Positions 1-6,660 of a stretch of DNA of 30,046 nucleotides are shown here, in pieces. The translations under genes were made by a program, and so were the position numbers. Within the stretch, counting starts at the first letter, position 1. Every line of letters begins with the position of its first letter. Source of the stretch: a virus; IMG/VR virus record IMGVR_UViG_3300029448_000264, positions 1 through 30,046 of that record, one strand, 5' to 3'. Below the pieces are notes generated by a model. That model saw nothing but the letters and a program-made list of their open reading frames with translations, was not told the origin of the DNA and did not search any database.

Positions 1-77
1 ATACTTAAAAAGTTTAAGGTAAATGAAAAAGTATCGGTAGGTATTAATTTAAGGGGTAATGAATACAACGGTAAATA
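1..77. repeat. 77-bp direct repeat, left copy (circular join)
   Basis: Bases 1-77 are identical to 29970-30046. The repeat lies inside a coding gene and keeps its frame, which fits the overlap left when an assembler linearises a circular or circularly permuted molecule. A length of 77 equals a common assembly k-mer size. Confidence 0.95.
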
Positions 78-183
78 TTATAATAATATAGTTGGTTGGA
101 AAGTTGCACAAATACTAAACAATGAAGTAACTAACTTGCAACAAAACCCTGAAAGAGAAACAACGGTTGATTTACCATTTTAA
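1..183 (+). CDS. SSB-like OB-fold protein (DUF3127 type), 3' part of a gene split by the window ends
   Basis: This is the C-terminal 60 residues of a 109-residue protein that starts at 29823 and runs through the circular join. The reading frame is continuous because bases 1-77 repeat the last 77 bases. The pattern of an alternating beta-rich core, a GNEYNGKYYNNI stretch and a tail ending in DLPF resembles the small DUF3127 OB-fold proteins of Bacteroidota, whose acidic DLPF tip is like that of bacterial SSB and recruits replication partners. The likely role is binding single-stranded DNA during phage replication or recombination. A terminator follows 6 bases after the stop. The family call rests on remembered similarity; the tail and frame are seen directly. 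Confidence 0.75.
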   Translation: MLKKFKVNEKVSVGINLRGNEYNGKYYNNIVGWKVAQILNNEVTNLQQNPERETTVDLPF

Positions 184-189
184 TTAAGA

Positions 190-211
190 GGGGGTTTCGA
201 CCCCCTTTTTT
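190..211 (+). terminator. Intrinsic terminator after the SSB-like gene
   Basis: GGGGGT (190-195), loop TTCG (196-199), ACCCCC (200-205), then six T. The UUCG tetraloop is an especially stable loop. The stem can extend outward with A/G-U pairs. It separates the SSB gene from the gene starting at 219. Confidence 0.9.
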
Positions 212-218
212 AATCTTT

Positions 219-374
219 ATGTCTTTAAAAAAAATAAAGCAAGGGGATAAATTTCCTAGTGATTTTTGGAATTATAATATAAACCCTATATTGGGGTATG
301 AATACAAAGAAGAACTTCGTAGTATTCCAAAAGAAAAAATAAAATACAAACTTCAAACAAACCAAGTAAGATGA
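219..374 (+). CDS. Small protein of unknown function, 51 aa
   Basis: An ATG at 219, eight bases after the terminator T-run, opens a 51-codon frame that ends TGA at 372-374 and overlaps the helicase ATG by ATGA. That coupling is the main argument that it is real. The protein is Lys-rich with an aromatic core (FPSDFWNYN) and no motif I recognise. It heads the helicase gene string although no promoter is evident between it and the terminator, so it may depend on terminator read-through. Confidence 0.6.
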   Translation: MSLKKIKQGDKFPSDFWNYNINPILGYEYKEELRSIPKEKIKYKLQTNQVR

Positions 375-1285
375 TAGCACAAAGCAATAAAATAAAAGAT
401 AGGATATTTGATATAAAACACGGTAGAATAAAAGAAGGGTTAAAAATAGGAATACCCGAAATAGACGAATATTTAAGATTAAAACATAATGAAGGAAGTT
501 TAAATTTAGCGATTGGACATAGTAACGTAGGTAAGACTACGGTCTTAGTTTATTTATTTACATTATGGGCAATAAAACACAATCTTAGGTTTTTAATATT
601 TAGTAGTGAAAACACACCGCAAAGTATTGTGCGTAAAATTATAGAGTTTAAAATGGGAAAACCAATACACACGGCAAGCGAAGAATTAATAACTAAATCA
701 ATAAATTGGGCGGATAATCATTTTAAAGTAATTGATGCTGACAAAATATATACATATGTTGAATTATTAAAAGAAGCTAAAGCAATAAAAGACGCATGGG
801 ATTATCAAGGTTTACTTATAGACCCTTATAATAGTTTAGCTAGGGATTCAAGATTAGCGAAACAATACAACGGTTACGAATACAATTACTATTGCCTTAC
901 CGAACTTAGATTATTTTCAAGACAAGAAAAGATTGCAATATGGGTAAATTGTCATGGTGTTACGGATGCGATGCGTAAGGTGTATGCAAGTGGACATGAA
1001 TACGAGGGAATGGTAAGACCTTTAAATATGTCGGATGTTGAAGGAGGTGGTGCTTTTGGTAACCGAGCTGACGATGTAATTTGTATTCACAGGATGACAA
1101 GTCACCCGAATGAATGGATGTTTAGCCACATAAACGTATTAAAGATAAAAGAAACAGAAACTGGTGGGAGATGTTCGCCTTACGAACAACCTATTAAATT
1201 ACGAATGGCATTAAATAATGTTGGGTTTGAATTTATGGGTAAAGATATAATACATGAAAAACCTTTAGAAAAAATTAAATTTTAA
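371..1285 (+). CDS. DnaB-type RecA-fold ATPase, probable replicative helicase domain
   Basis: A 304-residue protein with Walker A at residues 49-57 (GHSNVGKTT), a following helix, the SSEN segment typical of DnaB-C proteins, and Walker B LLIDP ending near D151. The region before Walker A (IGIPEIDEYL) matches the lead-in of the DnaB C-terminal domain. It is much shorter than full DnaB (about 450 aa) and lacks the N-terminal primase-binding domain, so it is either a minimal helicase or a DNA-bound RecA-like ATPase. It lies among replication and recombination genes. The phage has no DNA polymerase or primase that I can see, so the host replisome is probably used. Confidence 0.72.
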   Translation: MIAQSNKIKDRIFDIKHGRIKEGLKIGIPEIDEYLRLKHNEGSLNLAIGHSNVGKTTVLVYLFTLWAIKHNLRFLIFSSENTPQSIVRKIIEFKMGKPIHTASEELITKSINWADNHFKVIDADKIYTYVELLKEAKAIKDAWDYQGLLIDPYNSLARDSRLAKQYNGYEYNYYCLTELRLFSRQEKIAIWVNCHGVTDAMRKVYASGHEYEGMVRPLNMSDVEGGGAFGNRADDVICIHRMTSHPNEWMFSHINVLKIKETETGGRCSPYEQPIKLRMALNNVGFEFMGKDIIHEKPLEKIKF

Positions 1286-1545
1286 TGGACGCAACTTTAT
1301 TATTATCACACCCGATTATACAATTATTTACTATGCTTATGCTTTTAGGCTTTTTATTTGTAATAATAGGCTTATCGGTAAACGCCGAAATAATATTAAG
1401 TCCCATCAAGGGATTTATGGCGGGTGCTTTAGTACACAACGAAACATACATAAACGAAGAAAATGAAGAAGTAACAGAATATACGTTACAATGTTTAATC
1501 TTTTTTATTAGCGTAAATGTGTTGTGGGAGAAGCGGGGTGGTTAA
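1285..1545 (+). CDS. Small membrane protein, unknown function, 86 aa
   Basis: The start codon overlaps the helicase stop (TAATG). Residues about 10-33 form a strongly hydrophobic segment (LFTMLMLLGFLFVIIGL), and about 69-82 form a second, shorter one (LIFFISVNVLW) after an acidic stretch (NEENEEVTEY). One or two membrane passes are likely. I do not recognise the family. It sits in the early block, away from the lysis genes, so a holin role is not suggested by context. Confidence 0.6.
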   Translation: MDATLLLSHPIIQLFTMLMLLGFLFVIIGLSVNAEIILSPIKGFMAGALVHNETYINEENEEVTEYTLQCLIFFISVNVLWEKRGG

Positions 1546-2069
1546 GTAAGGTAGCTAAGCGACATAATGAATGGATACAAATAGTGCGTTCATTTGGCGA
1601 ATATGATTACGCCGAAGATATAGTACAACAGATGTACGAAGTTTTATATAAGTATGCTAATGAAACAAAAATTATTGATAACGGTGTTGTTAGTCGGGGG
1701 TATGTTTATTTTACTTTACGTAGTATTTTTTTACAATATTGCAACGCTAAAAATAAAGTCAAAAAGGTTAGACTTGACGATGAAGAAGATTACACGCAAA
1801 TTGCAGACGATTCGGAAATGGATGAACAAATAGGATACAATAAAATATCTACATTAATAGATGACCATATAGACAAATGGCGATGGTATGATAAAACACT
1901 TTTTAGATTGTATAGGGATACGGATATGAGTATTAGAAAAATAGCCAATGAAACGAACATAAGTTGGGTAAGTATATTTAACACATTAAAAAAGTGTAAA
2001 CAAGAATTAAAAGAATTATTTAAGGAAGATTACGAGGATTTTAAAAACAACGATTATGACAGAATTTAA
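1524..2069 (+). CDS. Sigma-70/ECF-like RNA polymerase sigma factor
   Basis: 181 residues starting at GTG 1524, the first start after an in-frame stop at 1509, overlapping the membrane gene by 22 bases. Residues about 15-80 resemble sigma region 2 (FGEYDYAEDIVQQMYEVLYK, then YVYFTLRSIFLQY), followed by an acidic linker (about 84-104). Residues about 121-165 resemble region 4, a helix-turn-helix with MSIRKIANETNISWVSI. It has the short two-domain layout of ECF sigma factors. Proteins of this kind occur in Bacteroidota phages. It is the best candidate to recognise the AACAAA-N12-TATTG motif found before the structural genes; that link is inference. Confidence 0.68.
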   Translation: MGEAGWLSKVAKRHNEWIQIVRSFGEYDYAEDIVQQMYEVLYKYANETKIIDNGVVSRGYVYFTLRSIFLQYCNAKNKVKKVRLDDEEDYTQIADDSEMDEQIGYNKISTLIDDHIDKWRWYDKTLFRLYRDTDMSIRKIANETNISWVSIFNTLKKCKQELKELFKEDYEDFKNNDYDRI

Positions 2070-2472
2070 AGGGGACAAAAGAAGCAAAGAGTATAAGGCA
2101 TGGAAAAAAAACCATGAACAAGCGAGTAAAGGTGTTGGCGATACGGTTGAAAAAATAACCAAGGCAACGGGTATTAAAAAAGCGGTTAAGTTTTTAGCAG
2201 GCGAGGACTGCGGTTGTGATGAACGTAGGGACAAGCTTAATTACTTATTTCCTTACGAAAGACCTTTATGCTTAACGGAAGATGAATTTAATTATTTATC
2301 AAAAGTATTTAAAAGTAAAAAGAATCAAATTACACCTATTGAACAAACCGAATTATTAGATATCTACAATAGGGTATTTAAAGACAAAAGGGAATTAACT
2401 AGTTGCGGGTCATGTTTTCTTAATGGAGTGTTTAAAAGATTAGAACGTATTTACAAAGAATATCTTGGATAG
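2056..2472 (+). CDS. Conserved-looking phage protein with paired cysteines, unknown function
   Basis: 138 residues, overlapping the sigma gene by 14 bases. A Lys-rich, probably helical N-terminus (1-45) is followed by CGC at residues 52-54 with DERRDKLN, another Cys at 72, and CGSC at 117-120. These cysteines could hold a metal ion. I have a general memory of similar proteins with a CGCDERR-like segment in flavobacterial phages, without a known function. Its place between a sigma factor and a nuclease suggests a nucleic-acid role, but nothing in the sequence proves it. Confidence 0.6.
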   Translation: MTEFKGDKRSKEYKAWKKNHEQASKGVGDTVEKITKATGIKKAVKFLAGEDCGCDERRDKLNYLFPYERPLCLTEDEFNYLSKVFKSKKNQITPIEQTELLDIYNRVFKDKRELTSCGSCFLNGVFKRLERIYKEYLG

Positions 2473-2860
2473 TTTAATAAGAAATAGAAACCAAATAAAA
2501 CAAGTTATAGATTTTACGGGTGTACAAAATGGTAAAATGCACCCATCGGATGTTGATTTTGTTTTAGAGTTTGATAATAAAGTTTTAATACTTGGCGAAG
2601 TAAAAAGAAAGTATAACAAAATACCAACGGGACAAAAGCTAATATTAGAAAGAATAATAGATAAATGGGGCGAAGGTGGTATTGCTTTAAAAGTAGAACA
2701 CGAATACAAAGACGACAAGACTAATATACCATTAGAAAAGTGTTTTGTGTCCGCTAGATATTACAAAGGAAATTGGACTTATTTTAAAAAACCAAAAAAT
2801 TTTATATCTTACATCAATGAAATAGGAAAATACTTTAATTGTTCTAAATGTAAATTCTAA
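2465..2860 (+). CDS. PD-(D/E)XK superfamily nuclease, small
   Basis: 131 residues from a TTG start that overlaps the preceding stop by 8 bases. The fold signature is HPSDVDFVLEF (acidic residues D29 and D31) followed by a beta strand ending EVK at 45-47, then a conserved-type Gln (Q57) in a helix, which is the D...ExK plus Q pattern of this superfamily. The C-terminus ends CSKC, a possible half of a metal site. It may be a Holliday-junction resolvase or VRR-NUC-like enzyme acting in recombination, but the subfamily is not determinable by eye. Confidence 0.6.
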   Translation: MDSLIRNRNQIKQVIDFTGVQNGKMHPSDVDFVLEFDNKVLILGEVKRKYNKIPTGQKLILERIIDKWGEGGIALKVEHEYKDDKTNIPLEKCFVSARYYKGNWTYFKKPKNFISYINEIGKYFNCSKCKF

Positions 2861-3174
2861 TGAATAAAAAAGCACACAACTTAAAACATATAAACTACTT
2901 AAACAACTTTGACATAATAGCTAATACTTTGCTCGACTGGCAAAAGAAAAAGCGAACCGATGTCGTTAATGATTTAATGGGTACGCTAATAGATATTAAT
3001 TACTATGTTACGGAAATATATACAAATGAACTATATTTTAATCACACGGTAAACGAATATCGAGCAGACAAACTTCGTGCAATCCAAAGGGCAATGAACG
3101 CCGAAAAAAAGATTAACGAACTAGAAAAAGAAATACTTAAATTAAAAAATAAAATAGAAGTCTATGGGGGATAG
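2860..3174 (+). CDS. Hypothetical protein with C-terminal coiled coil, 104 aa
   Basis: Starts with a TAATG overlap on the nuclease gene and ends 11 bases inside the next gene. The N-terminal two-thirds is mixed, with aromatics; residues about 70-100 are a charged helix with heptad spacing (INELEKEILKLKNKI), likely to oligomerise. The next protein has a similar coiled coil, so the two may pair. No family recognised. Confidence 0.55.
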   Translation: MNKKAHNLKHINYLNNFDIIANTLLDWQKKKRTDVVNDLMGTLIDINYYVTEIYTNELYFNHTVNEYRADKLRAIQRAMNAEKKINELEKEILKLKNKIEVYGG

Positions 3175-3352
3175 TGTAAGTAAATATTACGAAAATTTAG
3201 ATAGATATACAACAACAACTACGAACATGAAAGAAAGTAAATTAATTAAAATGCAAAACGATTTAAAGATTGCACAACAAGCTTTAGTGGTTGCATTAGA
3301 CAAAATAGAAAAGCTAGAAAAAAAAGTTTTTAAAAAAGAAGATGTTAATTAA
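3164..3352 (+). CDS. Small coiled-coil protein, 62 aa
   Basis: ATG at 3164 overlaps the preceding gene by 11 bases. A polar N-terminus with a run of threonines (TTTTT, about residues 16-20) leads to a helix from about 27 to 56 with heptad-like hydrophobics (LKIAQQALVVALDKIEKLEKKV). No known function; it probably self-associates or binds the neighbouring coiled-coil protein. Confidence 0.5.
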   Translation: MGDSVSKYYENLDRYTTTTTNMKESKLIKMQNDLKIAQQALVVALDKIEKLEKKVFKKEDVN

Positions 3353-3389
3353 ATATTAATAAGTATATTCGTAACATAAAACAAAATAT

Positions 3390-3545
3390 ATGCACAGTTA
3401 CGAAGAACTATTTTACAAGAGTTACACTACACAAGAACTAATCAACATTAGTAATAATCCTAAACATCTTAATTCTTTTCGGGCAAGGTGCAAAATAGAA
3501 TTGCAACGTAGGGAGGACGACGATTTAGAAATGATTGGGATATGA
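3390..3545 (+). CDS. Small protein, 51 aa, unknown function
   Basis: ATG 3390 opens 51 codons ending TGA at 3543-3545, with an ATGA overlap onto the exonuclease gene. The protein is polar, with an N-terminal helix (YEELFYKSYTTQELINI), an Asn/Pro turn and a basic then acidic end (RCKIELQRREDDDLE). The coupling suggests co-expression with the exonuclease. The 37 bases before it contain TATATTCG (3364-3371), which is near the TAnnTTTG element, but no good upstream element accompanies it. Confidence 0.55.
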   Translation: MHSYEELFYKSYTTQELINISNNPKHLNSFRARCKIELQRREDDDLEMIGI

Positions 3546-4306
3546 TAACACTACTAAACGGCGAACATTGGGGAAAAGAAGAAATACTTACCCAAATGGT
3601 TTCGGATGAATTCTACTATGGACATCTTAACAAACACGCATTAAGTAGTAGTAGCATAAAGACACTTCTTAAAAGTCCTAAGACATATAGAAACATAATG
3701 ACTTACGGTAATAATCTTGATACGCCAGCGTTACGTCAAGGCAAGCTTTTACATTGGATGGTATTAGAACCGCATAAGATTGATAAGATACACTTTTTAG
3801 ATATTGCATCTAAGAATAGCAAAGTTTATAAAGAAGCACTTAGCGAACACGGTGAGGTTTATTTAGAAAAAGAAAAGCAACAAGCCGAAAGACTAACGGA
3901 CGCTTTACTTAGGAATGAAGCTGCGATTAAACTATTGAATAAATCGGAGTTTGAGGTTCCCGCAATAGAAATGATTGAAGGTTTTGCGGTAAGGGGTAAG
4001 GCGGACATTTTAAAAGGCGACCACTTAATAGACCTAAAAACATCTAGCGAACTATCTTCTTTTAGATATAGTGCCGACAAATACGGTTATGACCTACAAG
4101 CCTACATATATAAAAACTTATTTAAAGCCAGTAAGGTGACGTTCCTTGTTATAGATAAAGGAAGTTGTGACATAGGAATATTTGAAGCAAGTGATGAATT
4201 TATAGAAAGGGGCAAAGATAAATTTAGACAAGGTATTGATTTATACAAATACTTTTTTGTAGAAGATAACGACATTGACCAATACGTAATGCGTGGTATA
4301 TTATAA
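3542..4306 (+). CDS. RecE/YqaJ-type PD-(D/E)XK exonuclease (DUF3799-like)
   Basis: 254 residues. An early SSSSIKTLLKSPKTY helix and a LRQGKLLHWMVLEP segment match phage RecE/DUF3799-type nucleases. The catalytic core reads GKADIL with D155, then IDLKTS with D164 and K166, then YDLQAYIY with Q186 and Y188, the RecB-family helix. It should degrade dsDNA 5' to 3' for recombination. No RecT, Erf or Redβ annealing partner is evident nearby, although the SSB-like and NinG-like proteins are encoded elsewhere on the circle. A 48-base gap follows. Confidence 0.75.
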   Translation: MITLLNGEHWGKEEILTQMVSDEFYYGHLNKHALSSSSIKTLLKSPKTYRNIMTYGNNLDTPALRQGKLLHWMVLEPHKIDKIHFLDIASKNSKVYKEALSEHGEVYLEKEKQQAERLTDALLRNEAAIKLLNKSEFEVPAIEMIEGFAVRGKADILKGDHLIDLKTSSELSSFRYSADKYGYDLQAYIYKNLFKASKVTFLVIDKGSCDIGIFEASDEFIERGKDKFRQGIDLYKYFFVEDNDIDQYVMRGIL

Positions 4307-4354
4307 GGGGTAGCCGAAAACCTTAAAGAGTAGGCAACACATAAAATTAATATT

Positions 4355-5119
4355 ATGAATAAAACAGATTTAAAAGTGGGTACGTTTAACTTAAATTATC
4401 CAATTAACAAAATTAAATTTTCTAACGTTAATAGAGATATAGTTGAAAAACATTCAGATAGTTTTAAAAATAAAATTACTGAATTTGGTTGGTTAGTTCC
4501 AATTATCATTGATGACAAAGGCAACTTGTTAGAGGGGCATCACAGAGTTTTGCAAGCGACAAAGATGGGAATAGAAACGCTACCAGCTTATATAATCGAT
4601 TGGGTTGATACAACTAACTTTGACGAATACCAAAAATATGTAATGACTATTAACAACAACAATAGAAAATGGGGTGCTTATGACTATTTAAAAAGCTATT
4701 CACAGACGAGAAAAGACTATGCTTATGTTTATAAAAAATACTTAGATACAAAAGATGTGTTTTCGGTTGGTAATGTATTAAATATTTATTTTAATAATGG
4801 TTGCAATGAAATGTTTAAAACAGGTAATTCAATAATTAGAAATAGAGTATTTAGCGAGTATCTTTTTAAAAGGTTTTACGATTTAAAAAAGGAATATGGC
4901 GGAGTAAAAATACAAGCCTTTACAATTAACAGGGTTTGTGGTATTGCACATTCTAATTGTAAGGGAAATACAAAAGAAATGAATTTTATTTTTAATCAAC
5001 TAGAAACATGGGCAGAACAAGACAACCCGATTCTTTCTTCGGTTGAGTGGATAAAACCCGAAGTAAAAAAACAAATTAGTTTTTACAGGGAAATACAAAA
5101 TGATAAAGTTACACAATAA
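4355..5119 (+). CDS. ParB/sulfiredoxin-fold N-terminal domain protein
   Basis: 254 residues. Residues 10-80 contain the ParB-N pattern: VPIIIDDKGNLLEGHHRVLQA, with EGHHR at 60-64, followed by LPAYIIDW. The remaining 170 residues are unfamiliar and rich in Tyr and Asn. Phages often carry such proteins next to a DNA methyltransferase, and here the methyltransferase start lies 20 bases inside this gene. The role may be DNA binding, nicking or nucleotide-dependent modification. The gene pair uses ACAGG where the surrounding genome prefers ACGGG, suggesting later acquisition. Confidence 0.7.
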   Translation: MNKTDLKVGTFNLNYPINKIKFSNVNRDIVEKHSDSFKNKITEFGWLVPIIIDDKGNLLEGHHRVLQATKMGIETLPAYIIDWVDTTNFDEYQKYVMTINNNNRKWGAYDYLKSYSQTRKDYAYVYKKYLDTKDVFSVGNVLNIYFNNGCNEMFKTGNSIIRNRVFSEYLFKRFYDLKKEYGGVKIQAFTINRVCGIAHSNCKGNTKEMNFIFNQLETWAEQDNPILSSVEWIKPEVKKQISFYREIQNDKVTQ

Positions 5120-5726
5120 GGATTGTATGGCTGCGATGGCAGGGTTTAGCGATAATCAGTTTGACCTTGCTATTGTTGACCCACCTTATGGAATAAACTT
5201 TGCAAAAACACATACAGGTAAAGGCTGGATTGTTAGAGATAATAAAGAATGGGATAAAGAAATACCTAAGCCAAAATATTATAAAGAATTATTTAGAGTT
5301 TCAAAAAATCAAATTATATGGGGGGCAAATTATATGGTGCACAATATACCACCATCTATGGGTTGGATATTTTGGGATAAAGGACAAAGGAATTTTTCTT
5401 TAGCGGATGGTGAATTAGCGTTTACATCTTTTAATCGTGCTTTAAGAGTTTTTGATATGCCAAGAGGTACACAAAAGGCACAAGATGATAAAACAGGGGG
5501 CAAAATACATCCCACACAAAAGCCTGTTAAACTTTACGAATGGCTTTTAATGAACTACGCAAAAGAAGGGGATAAAATATTAGACACTCATTTGGGTTCA
5601 GGCAGCATAGCAATAGCTTGTCATAATTTAGGATATGATTTAACAGGATATGAAATAGATAAAGAATATTACGAAGCAGCAATAAAACGATTAAAACAAC
5701 ATCAATCACAATTAAAAATGTTTTGA
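5100..5726 (+). CDS. DNA N4/N6 methyltransferase, beta class
   Basis: 208 residues. The catalytic DPPYG begins at D27; the conserved IHPTQKP segment leads to LDTHLGSGSIAIACHNLG (LGSGS at 165-169), the S-adenosylmethionine-binding loop. Motif IV before motif I is the order of the beta class (N6_N4_Mtase family). The length is near the minimum for a complete enzyme. With no restriction endonuclease beside it, it probably protects phage DNA from host restriction. The target sequence cannot be told from the sequence. Confidence 0.85.
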   Translation: MIKLHNKDCMAAMAGFSDNQFDLAIVDPPYGINFAKTHTGKGWIVRDNKEWDKEIPKPKYYKELFRVSKNQIIWGANYMVHNIPPSMGWIFWDKGQRNFSLADGELAFTSFNRALRVFDMPRGTQKAQDDKTGGKIHPTQKPVKLYEWLLMNYAKEGDKILDTHLGSGSIAIACHNLGYDLTGYEIDKEYYEAAIKRLKQHQSQLKMF

Positions 5727-5896
5727 ACAAAAAAACAGTAAGGGAATTTTATTTACTTGCACTTATAGATTTTCAACATGGGGTGAGTATGCAAGAAATG
5801 AAAGAAACGTTAAGAATGTACGAAGATATAGAAGATTATGAAGCGTGTCAAGGAATACAAAAAGCAATAAAAGAATATGAAAATACAAGAAATTAA
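5723..5896 (+). CDS. Small protein, 57 aa, unknown function
   Basis: TTG 5723 overlaps the methyltransferase TGA (TTGA), and the frame ends TAA at 5894-5896, 20 bases inside the DnaA-like gene. The product is largely helical and acidic (VREFYLLALIDFQHG, then METLRMYEDIEDYE-like repeats). An internal ATG at about residue 23 could be used instead. Overlaps on both sides support translation. Confidence 0.5.
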   Translation: MNKKTVREFYLLALIDFQHGVSMQEMKETLRMYEDIEDYEACQGIQKAIKEYENTRN

Positions 5897-6299
5897 AGAA
5901 CTAGTAGAAAATAAAACCAAACTTAAATTAACTACAAATAGTAGAAAGCAACACTTTGTTTATACAAGGGCGGTTTTGTTTACGTTATGTAAAAAATATA
6001 CTACGGCAACGCTTTACGAAATAGGTAATATGGCGGGTCGTGACCATGCTTCGGTAATACACGGTATAAAACTTTACAACGAAGTGTTAACAAGATACGA
6101 CGACCAATATAAAGAACTATATAACGAAATAGAATTTAAAATAAGAATCAAGTTAAAACTAGCACTTAAACATAAAGACCTAAATTACTACAAACACAAA
6201 TTTAGTAAGATATTAGTAGAACATAGACAAGCGTTACTAGAAAACCGAACCCTATATAATTACATAAATAAGGACTTACAAGAAAAAGTAAATGTATAA
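5877..6299 (+). CDS. DnaA domain IV-like DNA-binding protein
   Basis: 140 residues. Residues about 20-75 match the C-terminal DNA-binding domain of the bacterial initiator DnaA, including the signature GRDHASVIHG at 54-63 and a preceding helix (YTTATLYEIGNMA). The AAA+ ATPase domain is absent. The tail (75-140) is a basic, helical extension. It may bind DnaA boxes to mark a phage origin or to titrate or redirect host initiation. It lies at the end of the early block, just before the packaging genes. Confidence 0.75.
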   Translation: MKIQEIKELVENKTKLKLTTNSRKQHFVYTRAVLFTLCKKYTTATLYEIGNMAGRDHASVIHGIKLYNEVLTRYDDQYKELYNEIEFKIRIKLKLALKHKDLNYYKHKFSKILVEHRQALLENRTLYNYINKDLQEKVNV

Positions 6300-6310
6300 A
6301 TCTTTTTTTG

Positions 6311-6388
6311 ATGTCTGAAGTATTTGCATTTATATATCTTAGTGGTATTGTTACTTTATTAATAGCTTTGTATTTTAACAAAGAATAG
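6311..6388 (+). CDS. Possible single-pass membrane peptide, 25 aa
   Basis: ATG 6311 opens 25 codons ending TAG at 6386-6388. Residues 4-22 are hydrophobic (VFAFIYLSGIVTLLIALYF), flanked by Glu and Lys. It fills the gap between the DnaA-like gene and the packaging promoter. Such a short frame could arise by chance; the membrane-helix composition is the only support. Confidence 0.35.
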   Translation: MSEVFAFIYLSGIVTLLIALYFNKE

Positions 6389-6400
6389 TTTTTTTTATTG
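6377..6400 (+). promoter_or_regulatory. Late-type motif AACAAA-N12-TTATTG upstream of terS
   Basis: AACAAA at 6377-6382, twelve bases, TTATTG at 6395-6400, then TATATAT. It overlaps the end of the 25-codon frame and lies 28 bases before the TerS ATG. Same element and spacing as five others in the structural half. Confidence 0.6.
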
Positions 6401-6405
6401 TATAT

Positions 6406-6432
6406 ATGAATAATCAAGTTTTATCAAGATGA
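6406..6432 (+). CDS. Possible 8-codon leader peptide before terS
   Basis: ATG 6406 starts 5 bases after the TATTG element and encodes MNNQVLSR, ending in TGA that overlaps the TerS start as ATGA. If transcription begins just downstream of the motif, this would be the first start codon, and TerS would be translated by coupling. It is very short and may be chance. Confidence 0.3.
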   Translation: MNNQVLSR

Positions 6433-6659
6433 AACACGGTGGCAAAAGAAACGGTGCGGGACGTAAGTCTAAAGCCGACGAAATAAACCTTATAGAAAAA
6501 CTATCGCCATTAGAGGATTCGGCATTTATGGCATTAAAAGATGGTGTTGAAAAAGGCGATTTTAAATACGTTCAATTATTTTACAATTACTACGCAGGAA
6601 AACCAAGGGAAACAAGGGATATTACAATCAACGAGGACATTCCGTTGTTTGTAGATTAG
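6429..6659 (+). CDS. terS: Terminase small subunit-like protein
   Basis: 76 residues beginning MKHGGKRNGAGRKS, the basic glycine-rich N-terminal signature of many small terminase-type DNA-binding proteins. A helical middle follows (SPLEDSAFMALKDGVEKGDFKYVQLFYNYY). It lies one base before TerL. The usual length is 100-200 residues, so this is a short version; it would recognise phage DNA and deliver it to TerL. Confidence 0.7.
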   Translation: MKHGGKRNGAGRKSKADEINLIEKLSPLEDSAFMALKDGVEKGDFKYVQLFYNYYAGKPRETRDITINEDIPLFVD

Positions 6660-6660
6660 T

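Noticed and set aside
1-77. Natural direct terminal repeat
   Set aside because: It is within a coding gene, keeps the frame, and is of assembler k-mer length, so a circular-assembly overlap is more likely; read data could still overturn this.
3364-3371. TATATTCG as a host-type promoter before the 3390 gene
   Set aside because: There is no TTTG-like element 19-20 bases upstream and the TTTG part has a mismatch.
4307-4354. Regulatory element in the 48-base gap before the ParB-like gene
   Set aside because: No promoter match, no stable hairpin with T-run and no repeat was seen; it remains unexplained spacer.
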